DNA from: Naganishia liquefaciens
Taxonomy: Eukaryota > Basidiomycota > Tremellomycetes > Filobasidiales > Filobasidiaceae
Direction: 5' to 3'
NCBI GenBank assembly: GCA_013423385.1
Contig: BLZA01000035.1
Location: forward strand, 1-64,000
Length of the DNA stretch: 64,000 nt
A model generated the notes under the pieces. That model had not been told where the DNA came from and ran no database searches. It worked only from the letters and a program-made list of their open reading frames with translations. Positions 1 through 12,190 of this stretch are shown piece by piece. The translations under genes and the position numbers were made by a program. Position 1 is the stretch's first letter, and every line of letters begins with the position of its first letter.

Positions 1-770
1 GAGAGCGCTGCAACAAGGCGTTCGAGGAAACAAGGAAGCAGCTCTTCCTCAACCTGACCGATCAGCAAATAAAGACCGTACTCGAGTCGGCCACAGGTTT
101 GGGCAAGAAGTGGCTTTCCATTGTTCCTTTTCACGCTCAGTTACAACTTACGGACTTTCAGGTCTCGACTGGCCTGCATGTTAAAACCCTAGTTCCGGGA
201 CCCGGCGTGGTTTGCAACCAGTGTGGTCTAAGAACGTACGAAGTCGGCCACGCCGAAGTCTGCGCTCACCGACACAGCTGGAACACTGCCCGACACGAGC
301 AAGTGAAAAGAGCTATCGCATCGGCACTGAGCAAGATCCAAGGCGTTGCGGTCGTAATAGAGCCCCTTATCGGTGGTACCGCTCGACGAAACGACATCCG
401 CGTCACCGGTAACCCGACGTCCGGCATCGCTCGGCATGAGTACGACGTCACGGTGGTATCTCTTTCGACGCGGGACTCGGTCAATGCGCGGATCCCTCCC
501 AACTTACTTCCGGAAGACCCGGCCCAGCGCTGCTACGCCTTGATCGCCAAGTTTCTCGACTCAAAAGCAAACGATAAGATCCGACGGCTACCTCGGAATG
601 GGATCCCTTTCACCCCTTTGGTATTTACAGTCGGAGGAATGATGGATAAAGGGACAGTGGAGGTAATGAAGTTGTGGCAGGACACAATGCCTCCCGCGGC
701 CTTCTCGACCCTTTGTCAGCAATTGTCCTTGATCTTGCTGAAGGCGCGAGCAAGGTCTTTCGTGTTGTAA
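1..770 (+). mobile_element. LINE (non-LTR retrotransposon), 3' end of the polyprotein with restriction-like endonuclease
   Basis: The reading frame is open from the left window edge and stops at 768-770, so only the C-terminal ~255 residues of the LINE protein are present and the reverse transcriptase core lies outside. Visible is a zinc-knuckle-like block (CNQCG, then H and C spaced as C-x2-C...H...C, about 213-280), followed by a spaced acidic series: EP near 360, RNDIRV near 390, and YDVTVV near 440-455. This order, Cys/His knuckle then an E...ND...D nuclease core, is the restriction-enzyme-like endonuclease of the site-specific R2/CRE/NeSL-type LINEs. Fungal relatives include telomere-associated elements such as Cnl1 of Cryptococcus. 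No frame break is seen in this part. Family placement is from motif order only; the exact clade is not established. Confidence 0.7.
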
Positions 771-2024
771 AGGAGAAGGAAAGGATTAAGGAAGAGGGGA
801 TCTTGACACCTACGGGTTCGAATGTCGACGGAAGTGGAATTTTCTCTAGTTTTGGTTGAAATAGTCTTCAAATGTATACGTTAGTTCAATGTTGGTATCT
901 GATACACCCCCTAACCCAACGTATATGTGTAGGCCGAGGCGAGAAACTTTGTACCGCAGCAGGTCGACGGATGTAGCTGTGGATGGATAACAATGCGGGA
1001 CATGGAATTGGCAGCGATGAGACTTCAACCCGACAAAGAGAACCGTGGGTTGTCCGGGACCGAATGGACTTCCCCTGAAGCGGGATCGGCTGCGAGTTGA
1101 TGCCTGGCTAAGGCTAGCTGCGGGATTTGCGCTAGGGAAGCTCTGGGACAGGTAGGAACGTCGCAGCGGTGTGCCTTGGTCATCGAAGATGATAGCGATA
1201 ATGAAAGTCCTGATTCAGGCAATGTATAAATTAGTTGCATAGATTTGCATGTACCAGAAGGCTAAGTAATGACGCGGGCAGGATCTTTTCTTGATTGTGG
1301 GTGAGGAGCCGTCGAACTAACAGTCCTCCCGAAGTCTAGGGAGCAGTCGGACGCGTCATAGGGAAAACGATCTCTGTAGGACATGTGCGATGAGTACGTG
1401 TACTTGAAAAAAAAAATGGCATAGTCTCCCCTAGGGAGACCGTGGCATGACACTGCAATTCCGGCACACGAACTCGGCCACACTCGCACTTCTAGACTGC
1501 CTCCCATCTTCACCTGAAACGTTAGTCGGACCGCAGCAACCCTGACTCACATTTCGACAACAAGCGATTATGGCGAAGGCCATTTAGGGGATCTGGCGCT
1601 CTGCCCAACGTTTGCTGCAGCCGTAAAGAATCCAATGTTGCGGGCCTGCGGCGATGTCCTGCGGCGATGTTGTAATCTAAACCAAATACGGCGGGATGAC
1701 AGTCAAGCGGTGCGACTGGCTACCGATGGCAGACGAAGACGACATGCATGCAACTCGGGCTGGCGTTGTGGGAGCTAACAGGTTGCTGATAGCACACAAT
1801 CGAGATTGCGGAAGCAAATTAGGCATCGCTCCGGAGAAACAACTGTCGAGTTTCTGGAGAACTCATGCATTTGGGTGTACAATTCCTTAAATTCTCTGGA
1901 GTAACAAACATTTCCCGCTATAATACGGAAAATATAGACAACCGGATCTCAGATGAGGTCTTCGACATTGATGATATCGGCAACTTCCTGAGCGGTCAAG
2001 GGCTGTATCCGATACTGAAAGTGA
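771..2024. other. LINE 3' flank and gene-free spacer
   Basis: No convincing gene. The first ~130 bases are probably the LINE 3' untranslated region. At 905-915 lies a CCCCCTAACCC stretch that resembles one and a half telomere-type units; see findings. Short open frames here lack family motifs or splice support. Confidence 0.4.
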
Positions 2025-2755
2025 TTAGCGGCACCCGAATGGGCAAGGCAGATGACTGACCTCGATGTGCTCTGACAAGACTCTTGCGATGTGTTCGTCC
2101 TGCTCCTCGGCACCCATTCCGCCTGCCGCGGGATCTCCATCGGCGGTCCAGTCGTTCGCGTCCCCAACGTCCTCCACGTTTACCCTGACCATGATGACAC
2201 TGGCCTTTGCGCGAAACCCTTGGTCTTGAGCGAGCTCTTTCAGGCGTATCTCGGCATCCTCTCGAATGGAAGCCTCTTTCGCGAAGAGGGCATCGCCGAC
2301 GGTGCGGTCAACTGAATTTGTGAGGCGGTCATGCGCCACGCGCAGTTGCTCCAGCGTCAGGCGGGATTGTCGCTCTTTTTCGGTCTCAGCGATGTCCCGT
2401 CGTTTGGCGTCCCGCCAGTGGCAAATTCGCTGCCGGTAGAGATTCAGCACCAGGTTGAGCGCGTGGAGCACGTCTTCGCGTCCGATCGCATGTCGCAAGT
2501 TTGAGAACTAGTGTGCGGGCAAGGGTCATTTAGCAGGTCAATGAGGTCGCGAGAAGAGTGGTGGAAACAACGACCTACCATGTCCAGCTCCACCCATTCG
2601 TCCGTGCTTGTCTTGATACGCGCTTTCAGCACATGAACAATCCCGGACAGTCATACGAGTACAGCGTCGGTTTTGACAAGTTGGCCGACCGTTCGAGTGC
2701 TGTTGTCGCTGGCGCCTGCGGGAGAGGGTCAGGTCGGCTCCCAGATTGAGATGAC
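2025..2755 (-). CDS. Uncertain small host gene, unrecognised protein with a coiled-coil-like middle
   Basis: I do not recognise the family. A minus-strand frame (2498-2025) carries a charged, helix-rich stretch that could form a coiled coil. Just upstream, another frame (from about 2640) ends at a good donor (GTAGGT at about 2577-2582) and can be joined to the first through an acceptor CACTAG near 2510, giving a ~70-bp intron. That fits host gene style. A further upstream ATG at about 2753 opens a Ser/Pro-rich frame that does not join cleanly to the next exon, so the 5' end is either misread or broken. The C-terminal residues are acidic and glycine-rich. Could be a real small gene, a gene fragment near a repeat zone, or chance; the splice junction is the main support. 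Confidence 0.3.
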
Positions 2756-2769
2756 ATGCACTCACCTTG

Positions 2770-4390
2770 CGCCAGGATGGCGAGCATTCGGAGGTTGACC
2801 TCTTTCTTTAACCTAACCTAACCTCGTCTCCGAAATGGGCTGCGAGGAGATTGTCAGACGCTCTGTCGTTCACGTAAGTCTTCAAAACCGGTTGCTGCGG
2901 ATTCGGTGTCACAGGTAAAGCCAAAACTCCTCATGAGAAAGGCACTCTTTAAAATCCGCTCGACTCTCACCTGGGCCTGCTCATGTACAAATGGACTGCC
3001 GTTCCACGCCGCGGCCGTACGATTTCAGAACCGAAGTACTAAGAGACTATGTGTGTACTTGCTGGATTCCCCGCTTCGGCTGGTCAATTCTGGCTCGCGT
3101 GAGATCTGGCCCTCCCGAAGCCCTGGAGAACTCGAGTTCCCCCCAGGCCAAGTTGCGGTGCATCATTGCATGTGCCCCTTTATACGTGATTCAACGCATG
3201 CAGAACCTTCCCGACAGTAAACGCACCATTGCTGCTCATGGTTTCTTAAGTCTCATCCTCCGACTCTGACGAGTTTTGCTGTAAGACTGTACATTTCTCC
3301 AGCACAGGCAGCCAGAGCACCCTGTACTCCGCCACGAGCTGTTTCAAACTGATAAATGTAAATGGTACGCTGAAAGAGTGGTACAGAGCGATAGGACAGC
3401 CCAAGCGCCGATGGACCTCCAGTTCCAGCAGGTGATGCATATGATACACTCAAAGATGGATACGATGAGCGGCATGAAGGAAGTTGGGATGCAAGACCTG
3501 GACGCAACCGTCAGTCAGAGCCTGCTCAACCTGCGGGCCGAGCTCGTCTCCATCGTCGGGGAGATGGGATGACGTCAGCAAACGCAAGATCAAAGCCAAG
3601 GTGTCATCGCACAATCGATCGACCTCATGGCTCAAAGCTTCGAGCGCGACATAGGTACGCCTTCACCAACTACCACGACCAGAGCTACCCCTCCGTCGGC
3701 ATTGCCGCGAGCGGGAGCGATGTACTCGGCAACAGCCGTATAAGAGACCTGTATAGCGTTGTAGCAGCTAGCGATATGAAATAGTGCGACTGTCTACAGT
3801 ATGCGGCTCTGGTGGGTCCAGTCAGATAGAATTATGCTTCGTATTCAACTAAGCAGGGGAGGGGGGTGACTTTTGCCACCGATTAGGTGAGATCAAGCGT
3901 GATTCCATAGACATGAGGCTATGAAAAGGTACAACTTTGGCTCTCCTTATATAGACATATCCCAATACTGCCTTTGGGAGGCGAATCCGCAGAAAGACAG
4001 AGACTATGTCTTCAGCTTTGGATCCGATAGACATATCTTATGTCCATGACACAGCCAATGTCACTTGTGACTGATAATAGGTACAAAGGACATAATTGCT
4101 GTCATCGTCGGGTACAAGGATAGGAGAGGCGCATGTAAGCTGCACAATGTTAGCTATAGTCAAGACAGTCGCGAATCGAGTACAAGTCCAAGTAGACGAG
4201 CTACTTGGTTACAACAAAAGGGTGATAACAAACTAAACTGAGAGTCGAACCATAAACCTAACTGATACATCAGGCAACCTATCTAGATTATCGGGCGAGG
4301 TATCAGTAAGCTGAAAATCAAGACTCCTACACTCCAGGTCACAGCGTAGTGGTGGCGGGGCGCGCGCGTCCAGCTCCAGAGCTGGCGGGA
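2770..4390. other. Gene-free spacer
   Basis: I see no supported gene. A short plus frame at 3378-3572 reads as an amphipathic helix-like peptide but has no splice or family support. A G-run (GGGGAGGGGGG) lies near 3856-3866. No terminal repeat of the copia families found further right could be recognised here. Confidence 0.4.
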
Positions 4391-5616
4391 TTTCCATCCA
4401 GAGGACATTAGCACCTACTTAGCCAATAGAGGCGCCACCGAACTACGTCTTCTGCCAATAGAGGAGAAGAAGCTGAAGATAACGAAAAAAAAACAGCTCG
4501 CATTGAAGAAATAGCTCTACTCATGAACGCCGGTGCCTCGATAGAAGACACTGTCGAAAGAGCTCGCATGGACAATGAAAGCGTATTCACTTCAACTCGT
4601 TTTAAGCACCTGCTTGCGGATAATCAGATACTCAATAATCTGATCCCTCCTGGGAATTATGCGCAAAACGGTCGATTGCGCGACAACATCTCATTATCTT
4701 GAACTCAGTCCGGACCGTCTTGATCGACTCGAAACTCCCGCAAGAATTTTGAGCTGGGGCAGCAAATTACGTCACACATGTTCGAAATCGAATTCCAAAT
4801 GCGAAGACAAGAGAGATACCGTACACAATATGGTCTGGCAAGGATGTCGCTCACCAGTGACTACGGCCATCTGGATTTCAAATCTACTTTCGTGATCATA
4901 CCGAATCCGACAAACTTCAGCCCCGATATCGACAAGGCATTCTGCTGGGATGGCGTGAGAACAGTAGTTCCTATGTTCGATATTGGAATTCACTCAAGGA
5001 ATCAGTCAACTATTCGAAAGATGTCGTTAATTCTCCAATGGAACCTCGCAAAATCAAATCCAAAGTCGAGCCAGTAACAGAGCAGTCAGATTTGTCGACT
5101 TGACAAGCCATCATACGCATCAGAAGGAGGAGGCGAAGACAAACAATCGTCAAACGCCCGACGTATCATTGCCTCCAACTCCCACGCGCAGCGATACACG
5201 ACTACTGAGCTTGTATCTGAATCGATTGCAATTAGTTCGCCTTCACCCTCTCCAAGCGATCCTGCAACATCGCTCCTGATGAAAACCTTGATCATTTTGG
5301 AAACGACAGCGAATCAGATGACGAGCTTGCTCTTGGACAGGTTGTGCAAGCTCCTGCGTATATTTCGAATGCAGGCAACCCCAGCTCTTACAAAGAAGGT
5401 AGACCATCACCACAATGGGAGCAATGGAAAACTGCGATTCAAAAAGAATTCCTAAAGATGGAGCAGTATCAAGTCTTCAACGTTATTCCTCGTCAAGCGA
5501 ATATGCATGTTCGAAAAGCCCGATGGGTCTTCAGTCGTAAGATAGATGATGAAACCGGGAAAGTTGCCGCATTTCAGCTGGATGGATAGCAAAAGGTTAT
5601 TTTCAAATCGAAGGAA

Positions 5617-5764
5617 TGTTGAACTAGCTTGGGCGCGTTAGCGCGATCGCGCTTGGCTCAAACAGATTTTTCAGCAAGGCAGTATATATGCGAACCTATC
5701 TAGTGAGCTTGTACGCTACTCACCTGTGAAGCCAAGGCATTCAATAGTTGACCTTGGCTTGACA
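5617..5764 (+). repeat. 5' LTR of the young copia element
   Basis: A 148-bp repeat beginning TGTTGAACTAGC and ending GGCTTGACA, matching 10284-10431 at about 144 positions. It contains a GTATATATGC stretch near 5680-5690 that could serve as the element's TATA box. Preceded by the AGGAA target duplication. Confidence 0.95.
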
Positions 5765-8700
5765 GATTAAGAGTCGTACAGTCTCGTAGCGCTAGCACTT
5801 TCAATCAGCATGACCGAAGGCAAAGGTTCCGTCAATCTTTCTCATGTACCTCGGCTGCGCAATGCCGGTAACGTCGCCAGTTGGCGGAATGCAATGGAGA
5901 CACAATTCCTCGTTGCGGGCGTGAAAGGGATAATTGACGGCAGCGATAACGAGCCGAATAGAAAAATAGAAATCGCTCGCACCACCCGCGCCGGGTCCAT
6001 GATGCCTTCCGGATTACATGCAAAGACGCATACGCCGACATCCGAACAAGAAAGAAAGCTGGAAAAAATGGCAGCGGCGAGAAGACCTCGCACAGGGAAT
6101 GATTCGCGGAACGGTCAGCGACGGCATTCTTGTGGATCTCCTCAACTTTTTCTCGGCACAGGAAATGTGGGATTTCGCCCTCGAAATCAACAGCCTGGAG
6201 GATCCGGAGACGCAGGCTGAGATTTGGAACGAATCTGCTAGGATGCGGCTCGACGAAGACCCGACGGCAAAACAGATGGAGGATCATATGGAAAAGTTCA
6301 ACAGTTTATCGTTGAAAGCGTCATATGCTGGACTCAACCTTAGAGAAACGGAGAGGATTGACCGATTTCTGGTCGCCCTTCCGAAGTCATTCGAAGTGTT
6401 CCGGGTGCAATTCCGATCGAACAACCGAGCTGAGAGAAGCTGGATGACAGTACGAAAAGAGTATAACCGCGAGTTGAATTCAAGGGAAAATCGTGCCCGA
6501 ATGGACGAAGAGGACAAGGAACAAGCGTCCGCTCTCGCCATCAGGGCTCAGCGGGTCAGACGAAACCCAGCGACATCCACGTGTTACAACTGCGATGAAG
6601 TCGGCCACTTTGCAAGAGAATGCGCCAAACCCAGACGGCCCAACGGTAGTGGCAGGAAAACAGACCCAACCAAAGACGGCAAAACGCTGGCGGTCGGTCA
6701 ATGGACCATGACGCTGGCCGCGGTCCAGCCTAAACGGTGGATGTGGGACGAGGATTACGGAGTGACATGCTCAAACAATGACGATGTGTCAGTGAATCCG
6801 GGCGCCGAGACTCACTTAGAGTCTAAGATGTTCACTGCCTTGGCAATAAATGATCATAATCAATGGATCCTCGACTCTGGAGCCACGCATCACGTATCTT
6901 CACATGGATCGAAACTCGTCAACATCACCAAGCTCGACGTCCCTATGTCGTTCACTACCGCGGGTGGCAATCATCTCACGTGCTCCTTGAAGGGCGACAT
7001 GCCGATCGTACTCCCATCCGGCCGAGAAGTCGTCCTGCAAGATGTCCATCACGTTCCAGGATCTGCTGTCAACCTTTTGTCGGCGAGACAGATGGCGGCA
7101 AGAGGATGGTCCACGACAAGGAGAGGAGGATCCGCAACCATCAGTAGAGGAAGCGAAATCATTGAGATGACTGACTGGCAGGGACTCTGGATCGCCACTT
7201 TTCATTCTGGGACTCTAGCGTCCGCCAGTGCCATGATTACAAGAGCGATCACTGTCGCCCCAAAAGTGGCTCCGATCAAAAAAAGAATCGCCTTGCGCGA
7301 CGAACACGATCGCCTTGGCCACCTCGGCCCCAAGAAGTTGCGGAAATTGGCGCACCGTGAGAGGTTACGCATAAGTTACGCAGCATCAGTCAGTGACACC
7401 TTCCGACTCACCGATTGTAGGACGTGCCAGAAGATACAGGTGGCGCGCAGGGCGAAGAACGGAATAAGCCCCCATGGGCGTCGTAATGGTGAACTCGTCC
7501 ATCTCGATATTGGCGGCCCGTTCGATGCCTCCGCTCGGGGATTCGACCACTTCGTGGCTTTGCTGGACGACTTCTCCAAGACCTGCGCCGTCGTCCCAAT
7601 GAAAGGGCGAAAGGCGACCCTTGACATCATGAAGGAATTTGTTGCCAAGTTGGAGACTCAGCTTGGCGAGAAGGTCCGCTTTATTCGATCTGATAATGGT
7701 CCAGAGCTTGTGAGCGGTGCTGCCAGGGAATGGTACAACTCCAAGGGAATTATACACCAGGTGTCTCCGCGCTACACCCCAGAGTTGAACGGTACCAGCG
7801 AGCGCTTCATCCGGACGATCAAGGAGATGGTAGGATCCATGCTTGATGACTCTGTGCTTGGCCACGACGTGTGGGACTACGCGGCACAGTACGCTGCGGT
7901 GATTTATATGAAGACTACCGAGGGCAAGGATGGCATGTCGACGTGGGAGCGATACACCGGTCGAAGCACGAATATCGGATCCATTGCAAAATTTGGTGCG
8001 CGGTGCTTTGTCCATATCCCGCGGCAAGCAAGGCTGAAGGCTCGGCTTGATGAGCCCAAAGCGCTGCCGGGACGAATTATTGGTCAGGCGGAAGATGTGA
8101 GTGGGTGGATCGTCATGACGGACAAGGACAAGGCGATCCATCGATCTCGTGACGTGCGTCTCGCTGAGGACTACGGGGCGTCACAAGTCGCAGGTGAAAA
8201 GGAGTCGCCATTGACTCCAGCCCCTGTTCGACGTGTGAACCGAGAAATGACAGAAATGAAGGACCCGACCTATAGCGAAACGGTTCATCAGGAGTTTGTC
8301 ACTATTTCGGACGAGTCGGACGACGAGGAAACTGTCGCTGAGCCCCGACCCATGGATACTGACCAAGAACATAGTATGGACCAACGTCAATTATCCGAGC
8401 CGCCACAGAGGTCTAGCCCAAAAACACCGCTCCCTGCCAGCGAGAAGCCTAGACGTGGCAGCGAGCGGGCCCATACAGTAGAAGACGATCGAGACCCGCT
8501 GGATTTGCTACCTCCCGCGTCGCACATCGATGAGACGGGCAGACGGATCATGCCGAGAAGAGGTGCGAGGCGCGTGAATTGGACAGCCTCGATGGCTTCG
8601 CCTAATCGCCTGTCAGATGACCTGTAGGAAGAAGTTGACGTAGAAGCTCAGCAGGGGGAAGTTAGGGCTCACAATCGGATGGATGTTGTCCTCTGTCGTT

Positions 8701-10283
8701 GATGACGACGAGCCCTCATCCTTGCACGAAGCACTTCGGGGTCCAAACGGCTCGTCTTGGCAAATGGCGGTGGACGTGGAAAATCAGAACCTTGCGTCAA
8801 AGAATACGTATACAGAAGTACGCAAGCCAGAAGGTCGGAAGACTATCGGTTGCCGTTACGTTCTGAGAGTCAAGCGAGATGCATTGGGAAAGATCATCAG
8901 ATTCAAGGCACGCCTCGTCGCGCAAGGTTTTTCGCAAGTGCCCGGGGTCGATTTCGAGGAAACATACGCGCCGGTAGGGCGAACGGCCTCATTGCGAATT
9001 CTGATGGCGATAGCAGCGTCTCTGGACCTCGAAATACAACAGGCGGACGTTGAGGGGGCATATCTCAACGGACGCCTCGACGTCGACATTTACATGCGAT
9101 ACCCGGAAGGAATGACACCAAGGCCGGGTTGTGATGCGCTGAAATTGAATAAGGCGCTTTACGGCCTTAAACAGGCTGGACGGCTTTGGTGGATGGAATT
9201 GGGAAGCAAACTGAAGAGCCTGGGCTTCAGCAAACTGCACTCCGATTGGGGGTTATACATACGAAACGAAAAAAGCGGGCGTCCCTTCATGATGTTACTG
9301 GTCTACGTCGACGACTTCGTCATTGCTGCAAAACGATCTGGTGACACCGATTTTCTGGCGGAGGTACAGGATCATTGGAAGCTATCGGACATGGGGGAGA
9401 TTAACACTATCTTGGGCATGAAGGTGGTTAGAGATCGGGCAACGCGAAGGATTTTCTTGCATCAACCAGCTTACGTGGACAAGATTGTAAAGCAATTTCC
9501 GACATCTCCCAATCCGCGTTACCAGTCCTCGACTCCCCTCGCAGCTGGCTACGCAGACATTCCTGACGGCGATCTCATCGAAGCCACCCAATATCAAGGA
9601 CTCGTTGGCTGCCTACAGTGGTTGGCGACCTGCACACGGCCTGACATCAGCTACACAGCGTCGTTTCTGGCCCGATATCTGACGAAACTCACGGAGCACC
9701 TTCCAATTGGCCCTCCGAACGGTATCATACTTGAAGTATACGCGGGACTACGGGCTGACGGTTGGAGGGGGAGACGATCTCAAGCTGCGGGGATTTGTCG
9801 ATGCTGATTGGGCGGGGTGTCTGAACACCAGGCGGTCCACCACTGGATATGTTTTCCGAATCAATAATACGTCCGTCGTTTGGAGCTCTAGACGCCAACC
9901 CACCGTCGCAACATCCACCGTTGAAGCTGAATACATCGCTGTCGCAGAAGCCAGTCGAGAAGCAATGTGGTTACGGGGCCTATTGAAGGAACTCGGATTC
10001 AGTCAAGGCGAGCCGACGATCGTATACTGCGACAATAAGGGAGCGATCAGGCTGGTCCTGAACCCTGGTACTCACCAACGTTCCAAACACATCGACATCA
10101 AACACCATTTTATCCGCGAGCTGATAGACCGGAACGTCGTCGTCCTCGAATATGTCCAGTCGGCCAACCAGCTGGCGGACGTCTTTACCAAAGGACTACC
10201 AAAGCCTCGGCACATGGAGAACAGCGGGCAGTTGGGTTTGAGTGACTTGAGAGAGGAGAAATGACGATAGGTTCGAGGGGGAG

Positions 10284-10431
10284 TGTTGAACTAGCTTGGG
10301 CGCGTTAGCGCGATCGCGCTTAGCTCAAACAGATTTTTCAGCAAGGCAGTATATATGCGAACCTATCTAGTAACCTTGTACGCTACTCACCTGTGAAGCC
10401 AAAGCATTCAATAGTTGACCTTGGCTTGACA
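10284..10431 (+). repeat. 3' LTR of the young copia element
   Basis: Direct copy of the 148-bp LTR at 5617-5764, with about four substitutions. It follows the polypurine tract and is followed by the second copy of the AGGAA duplication at 10432-10436, after which the older copia reverse transcriptase resumes. Confidence 0.95.
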
Positions 10432-11364
10432 AGGAATACATTTCAACAACATCAACGCGTTGGTCGTTCGCAAAGATTCAATCAGAGTCTTCCTTGCACT
10501 TATTGATTTTCATGCCATGACTACGAGTGCGATCAGCTGGACGATGAAACGGCTTTCTTGAACGGCAAACTTCAAGAAACAATTTTCATGGGACCTCCCG
10601 AAGGAATTGAAACAGACAAAAACTCCACAATTTGACTGCACAAATCCCTGTACGGATTGAAGCAATCCCCACGCTGCTACAACAAGGCTTTCGACACCTG
10701 AATCAAAACCTGAAGTTTTGTCCGTAAGGTTTTGCCCCTTCAACAGCTAATCCGTGTCTATACATCTTCAATAAAGCCGACGCGATCGTTTTGCGCTCGT
10801 CACAAGTCAACGCTCAAGAGCCTGCATCGGATTCGCAACCCGTTTTGGATAAATTAAAAAAACGATCGTAATGAGCGATTGAAATGCGCGAAGAATGGCC
10901 CAGTCCATTACTGTCCTCGGTTCCAACGTTCATCACGACCGACAACAGAGGAAACTATGAGTCGGATCCAATTCTATGTCGATTATGTCGATTCGCTGTT
11001 AGAGAGATTCAAATGACCAGCTGCAATCCTGTCAAGACACCACTACCGCGTGGAGTGAAGTCGACGGCAGCGTCGGACAACAAGGTAGAAGAGGCAAAGT
11101 ACTTATAATTTTCCAAAATCGCCGAATCTGTTCTTCATCTATCGACCATCACACAAGACCAGATTTATCGTTTGCTGCTGGCGTCTCGGCGCGATACATT
11201 AGTCATTGGTCTTTATCACATTTCAAGGCTGCCAAACATTTTCTGTGCTGTCTATGAGGGACGACGAGTTTGTGCTAAGCGTTCGACGCCAATACCTGTC
11301 AAAAGCTTCTTTTTGGATTCGCTGATACTGTTAGATACCGGCTATCTCAACTACCTTACCAAGT

Positions 11365-11484
11365 GCAGATCGTGCAGATCGTGCACCAAGTTCATCAATT
11401 CATATACTTTACATAGTTCAGATCGTTCAGATAGTTCAGATAAATCAGATAGTGCAGATCGTGCAGCAAGTGCAGATCGTGCAC
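11365..11484 (+). repeat. Tandem repeat with 9-bp unit (GTGCAGATC-like)
   Basis: A short minisatellite built from 9-bp units such as GTGCAGATC, GTTCAGATA and GTGCAGCAA, interrupted by a slightly diverged section near 11388-11415. It lies in the old copia fossil between the reverse transcriptase and the first solo LTR. In one frame it reads as an Asp/Ser/Ala-rich repeat, but no gene is implied. Confidence 0.75.
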
Positions 11485-11507
11485 TTGACCTAGGAAGACT
11501 CCTCTTC

Positions 11508-11784
11508 TGTCGGAAATCAACGGCTTCGAACAACACGTCACTGTTAAAGGCTACGAAAATTCTTTGCGCCTCAAACGCGCTTCTGGCGAACGGCGTTCCA
11601 AGGTACCATCTCACTATGCTCGATCATCTTGCGGCAACATATATGAACTCTTTTCATTTAGATTTGCACTTTGTACAAACACCCAAAAGATCAGACATTT
11701 CTACTCTGATTCTTTTAGGTGAGTTCTTTATTAGCAAGAAGTGACTTTAAAAATTCATCAGACATTTCTACTCGGATTCTTTTA
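11508..11784 (+). repeat. Solo LTR, second copia-type family, plus orientation
   Basis: About 277 bp starting TGTCGGAAATCAACG and ending near GGATTCTTTTA. It matches the reverse complement of 12191-12466 closely along its whole length, and more loosely the 3' LTR at 12832-13130. The flanks TCTTC and TGTTC are possible worn 5-bp target duplications. With no internal region attached, it is best read as a solo LTR inserted in the old copia copy. Confidence 0.7.
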
Positions 11785-12190
11785 TGTTCCCCCTCTTGGC
11801 TCCCACACATCATGATAGGCATATACAGCGGGCCTTCTGCCCTTTTTGTAATAGTCTCATGACTCATGATTGACCTTTTGATTTCCTTTCAATCACGAAG
11901 CTGCCTTGAGTAAAGACTTCTCCAGGGTCAGCTACTTTCAGGATCAGCTACCCTCGTCTTCCACTTCCAGTTTTTGAAAGATCCTGTCCTGAAGTAATAA
12001 GCGTACATCGCTAGTGCTAGATCCCTTATACAACGACTATGCTATCTGGCATCGGAGAATAGATCACTGGTCCGCGACAGATACGGATTGTGAAGAGTGT
12101 CAAGACACTCGTAGATCCACATGTGGATACATCTTCAAACCTTTGAGGGTTTCACACTTTCGCGAGCTCGATGTCAACTTACTGTGTCAC

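Larger units (their letters stand above)
5617..10431 (+). mobile_element. Ty1/copia LTR retrotransposon, nearly full length, with target-site duplication
   Basis: Two 148-bp LTRs, each TG...CA, bound a 4.8-kb element, flanked by the 5-bp duplication AGGAA (5612-5616 and 10432-10436). A polypurine tract (GAGGGGGAG) lies directly before the 3' LTR. Parts in copia order: Gag from about 5810 with a CCHC zinc knuckle (CYNCDEVGHFAREC) near 6580; aspartic protease (LDSGATHH) near 6870; integrase with its HHCC finger and DDE core (LLDDFS, SDNGPE) about 7300-8000; reverse transcriptase about 8690-9700 with the YVDD box near 9305; RNase H about 9790-10260 with STVEAEY. Integrase before reverse transcriptase marks it as copia rather than gypsy. 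The LTRs differ at about 4 of 148 positions, so it is fairly young. All domains are present, but the coding region is broken about three times, so it is probably inactive. Confidence 0.95.

Noticed and set aside
814-826. GGTTCGA box resembling a tRNA internal promoter
   Set aside because: No matching A box or cloverleaf upstream.
2809-2824. TTAACCTAACCTAACCT, telomere-like repeat
   Set aside because: Only about three 5-base units, not long enough to call an interstitial telomere.
7386-8141. 251-codon minus-strand open frame
   Set aside because: Antisense shadow of the copia integrase region; no family motif.
12095-12128. Hairpin GAGTGTC-AA-GACACTC and 14-base palindrome ATCCACATGTGGAT
   Set aside because: Both fall on conserved RNase H coding (DTRRST...GYIF) of the old copia copy, so they are explained by that coding sequence.
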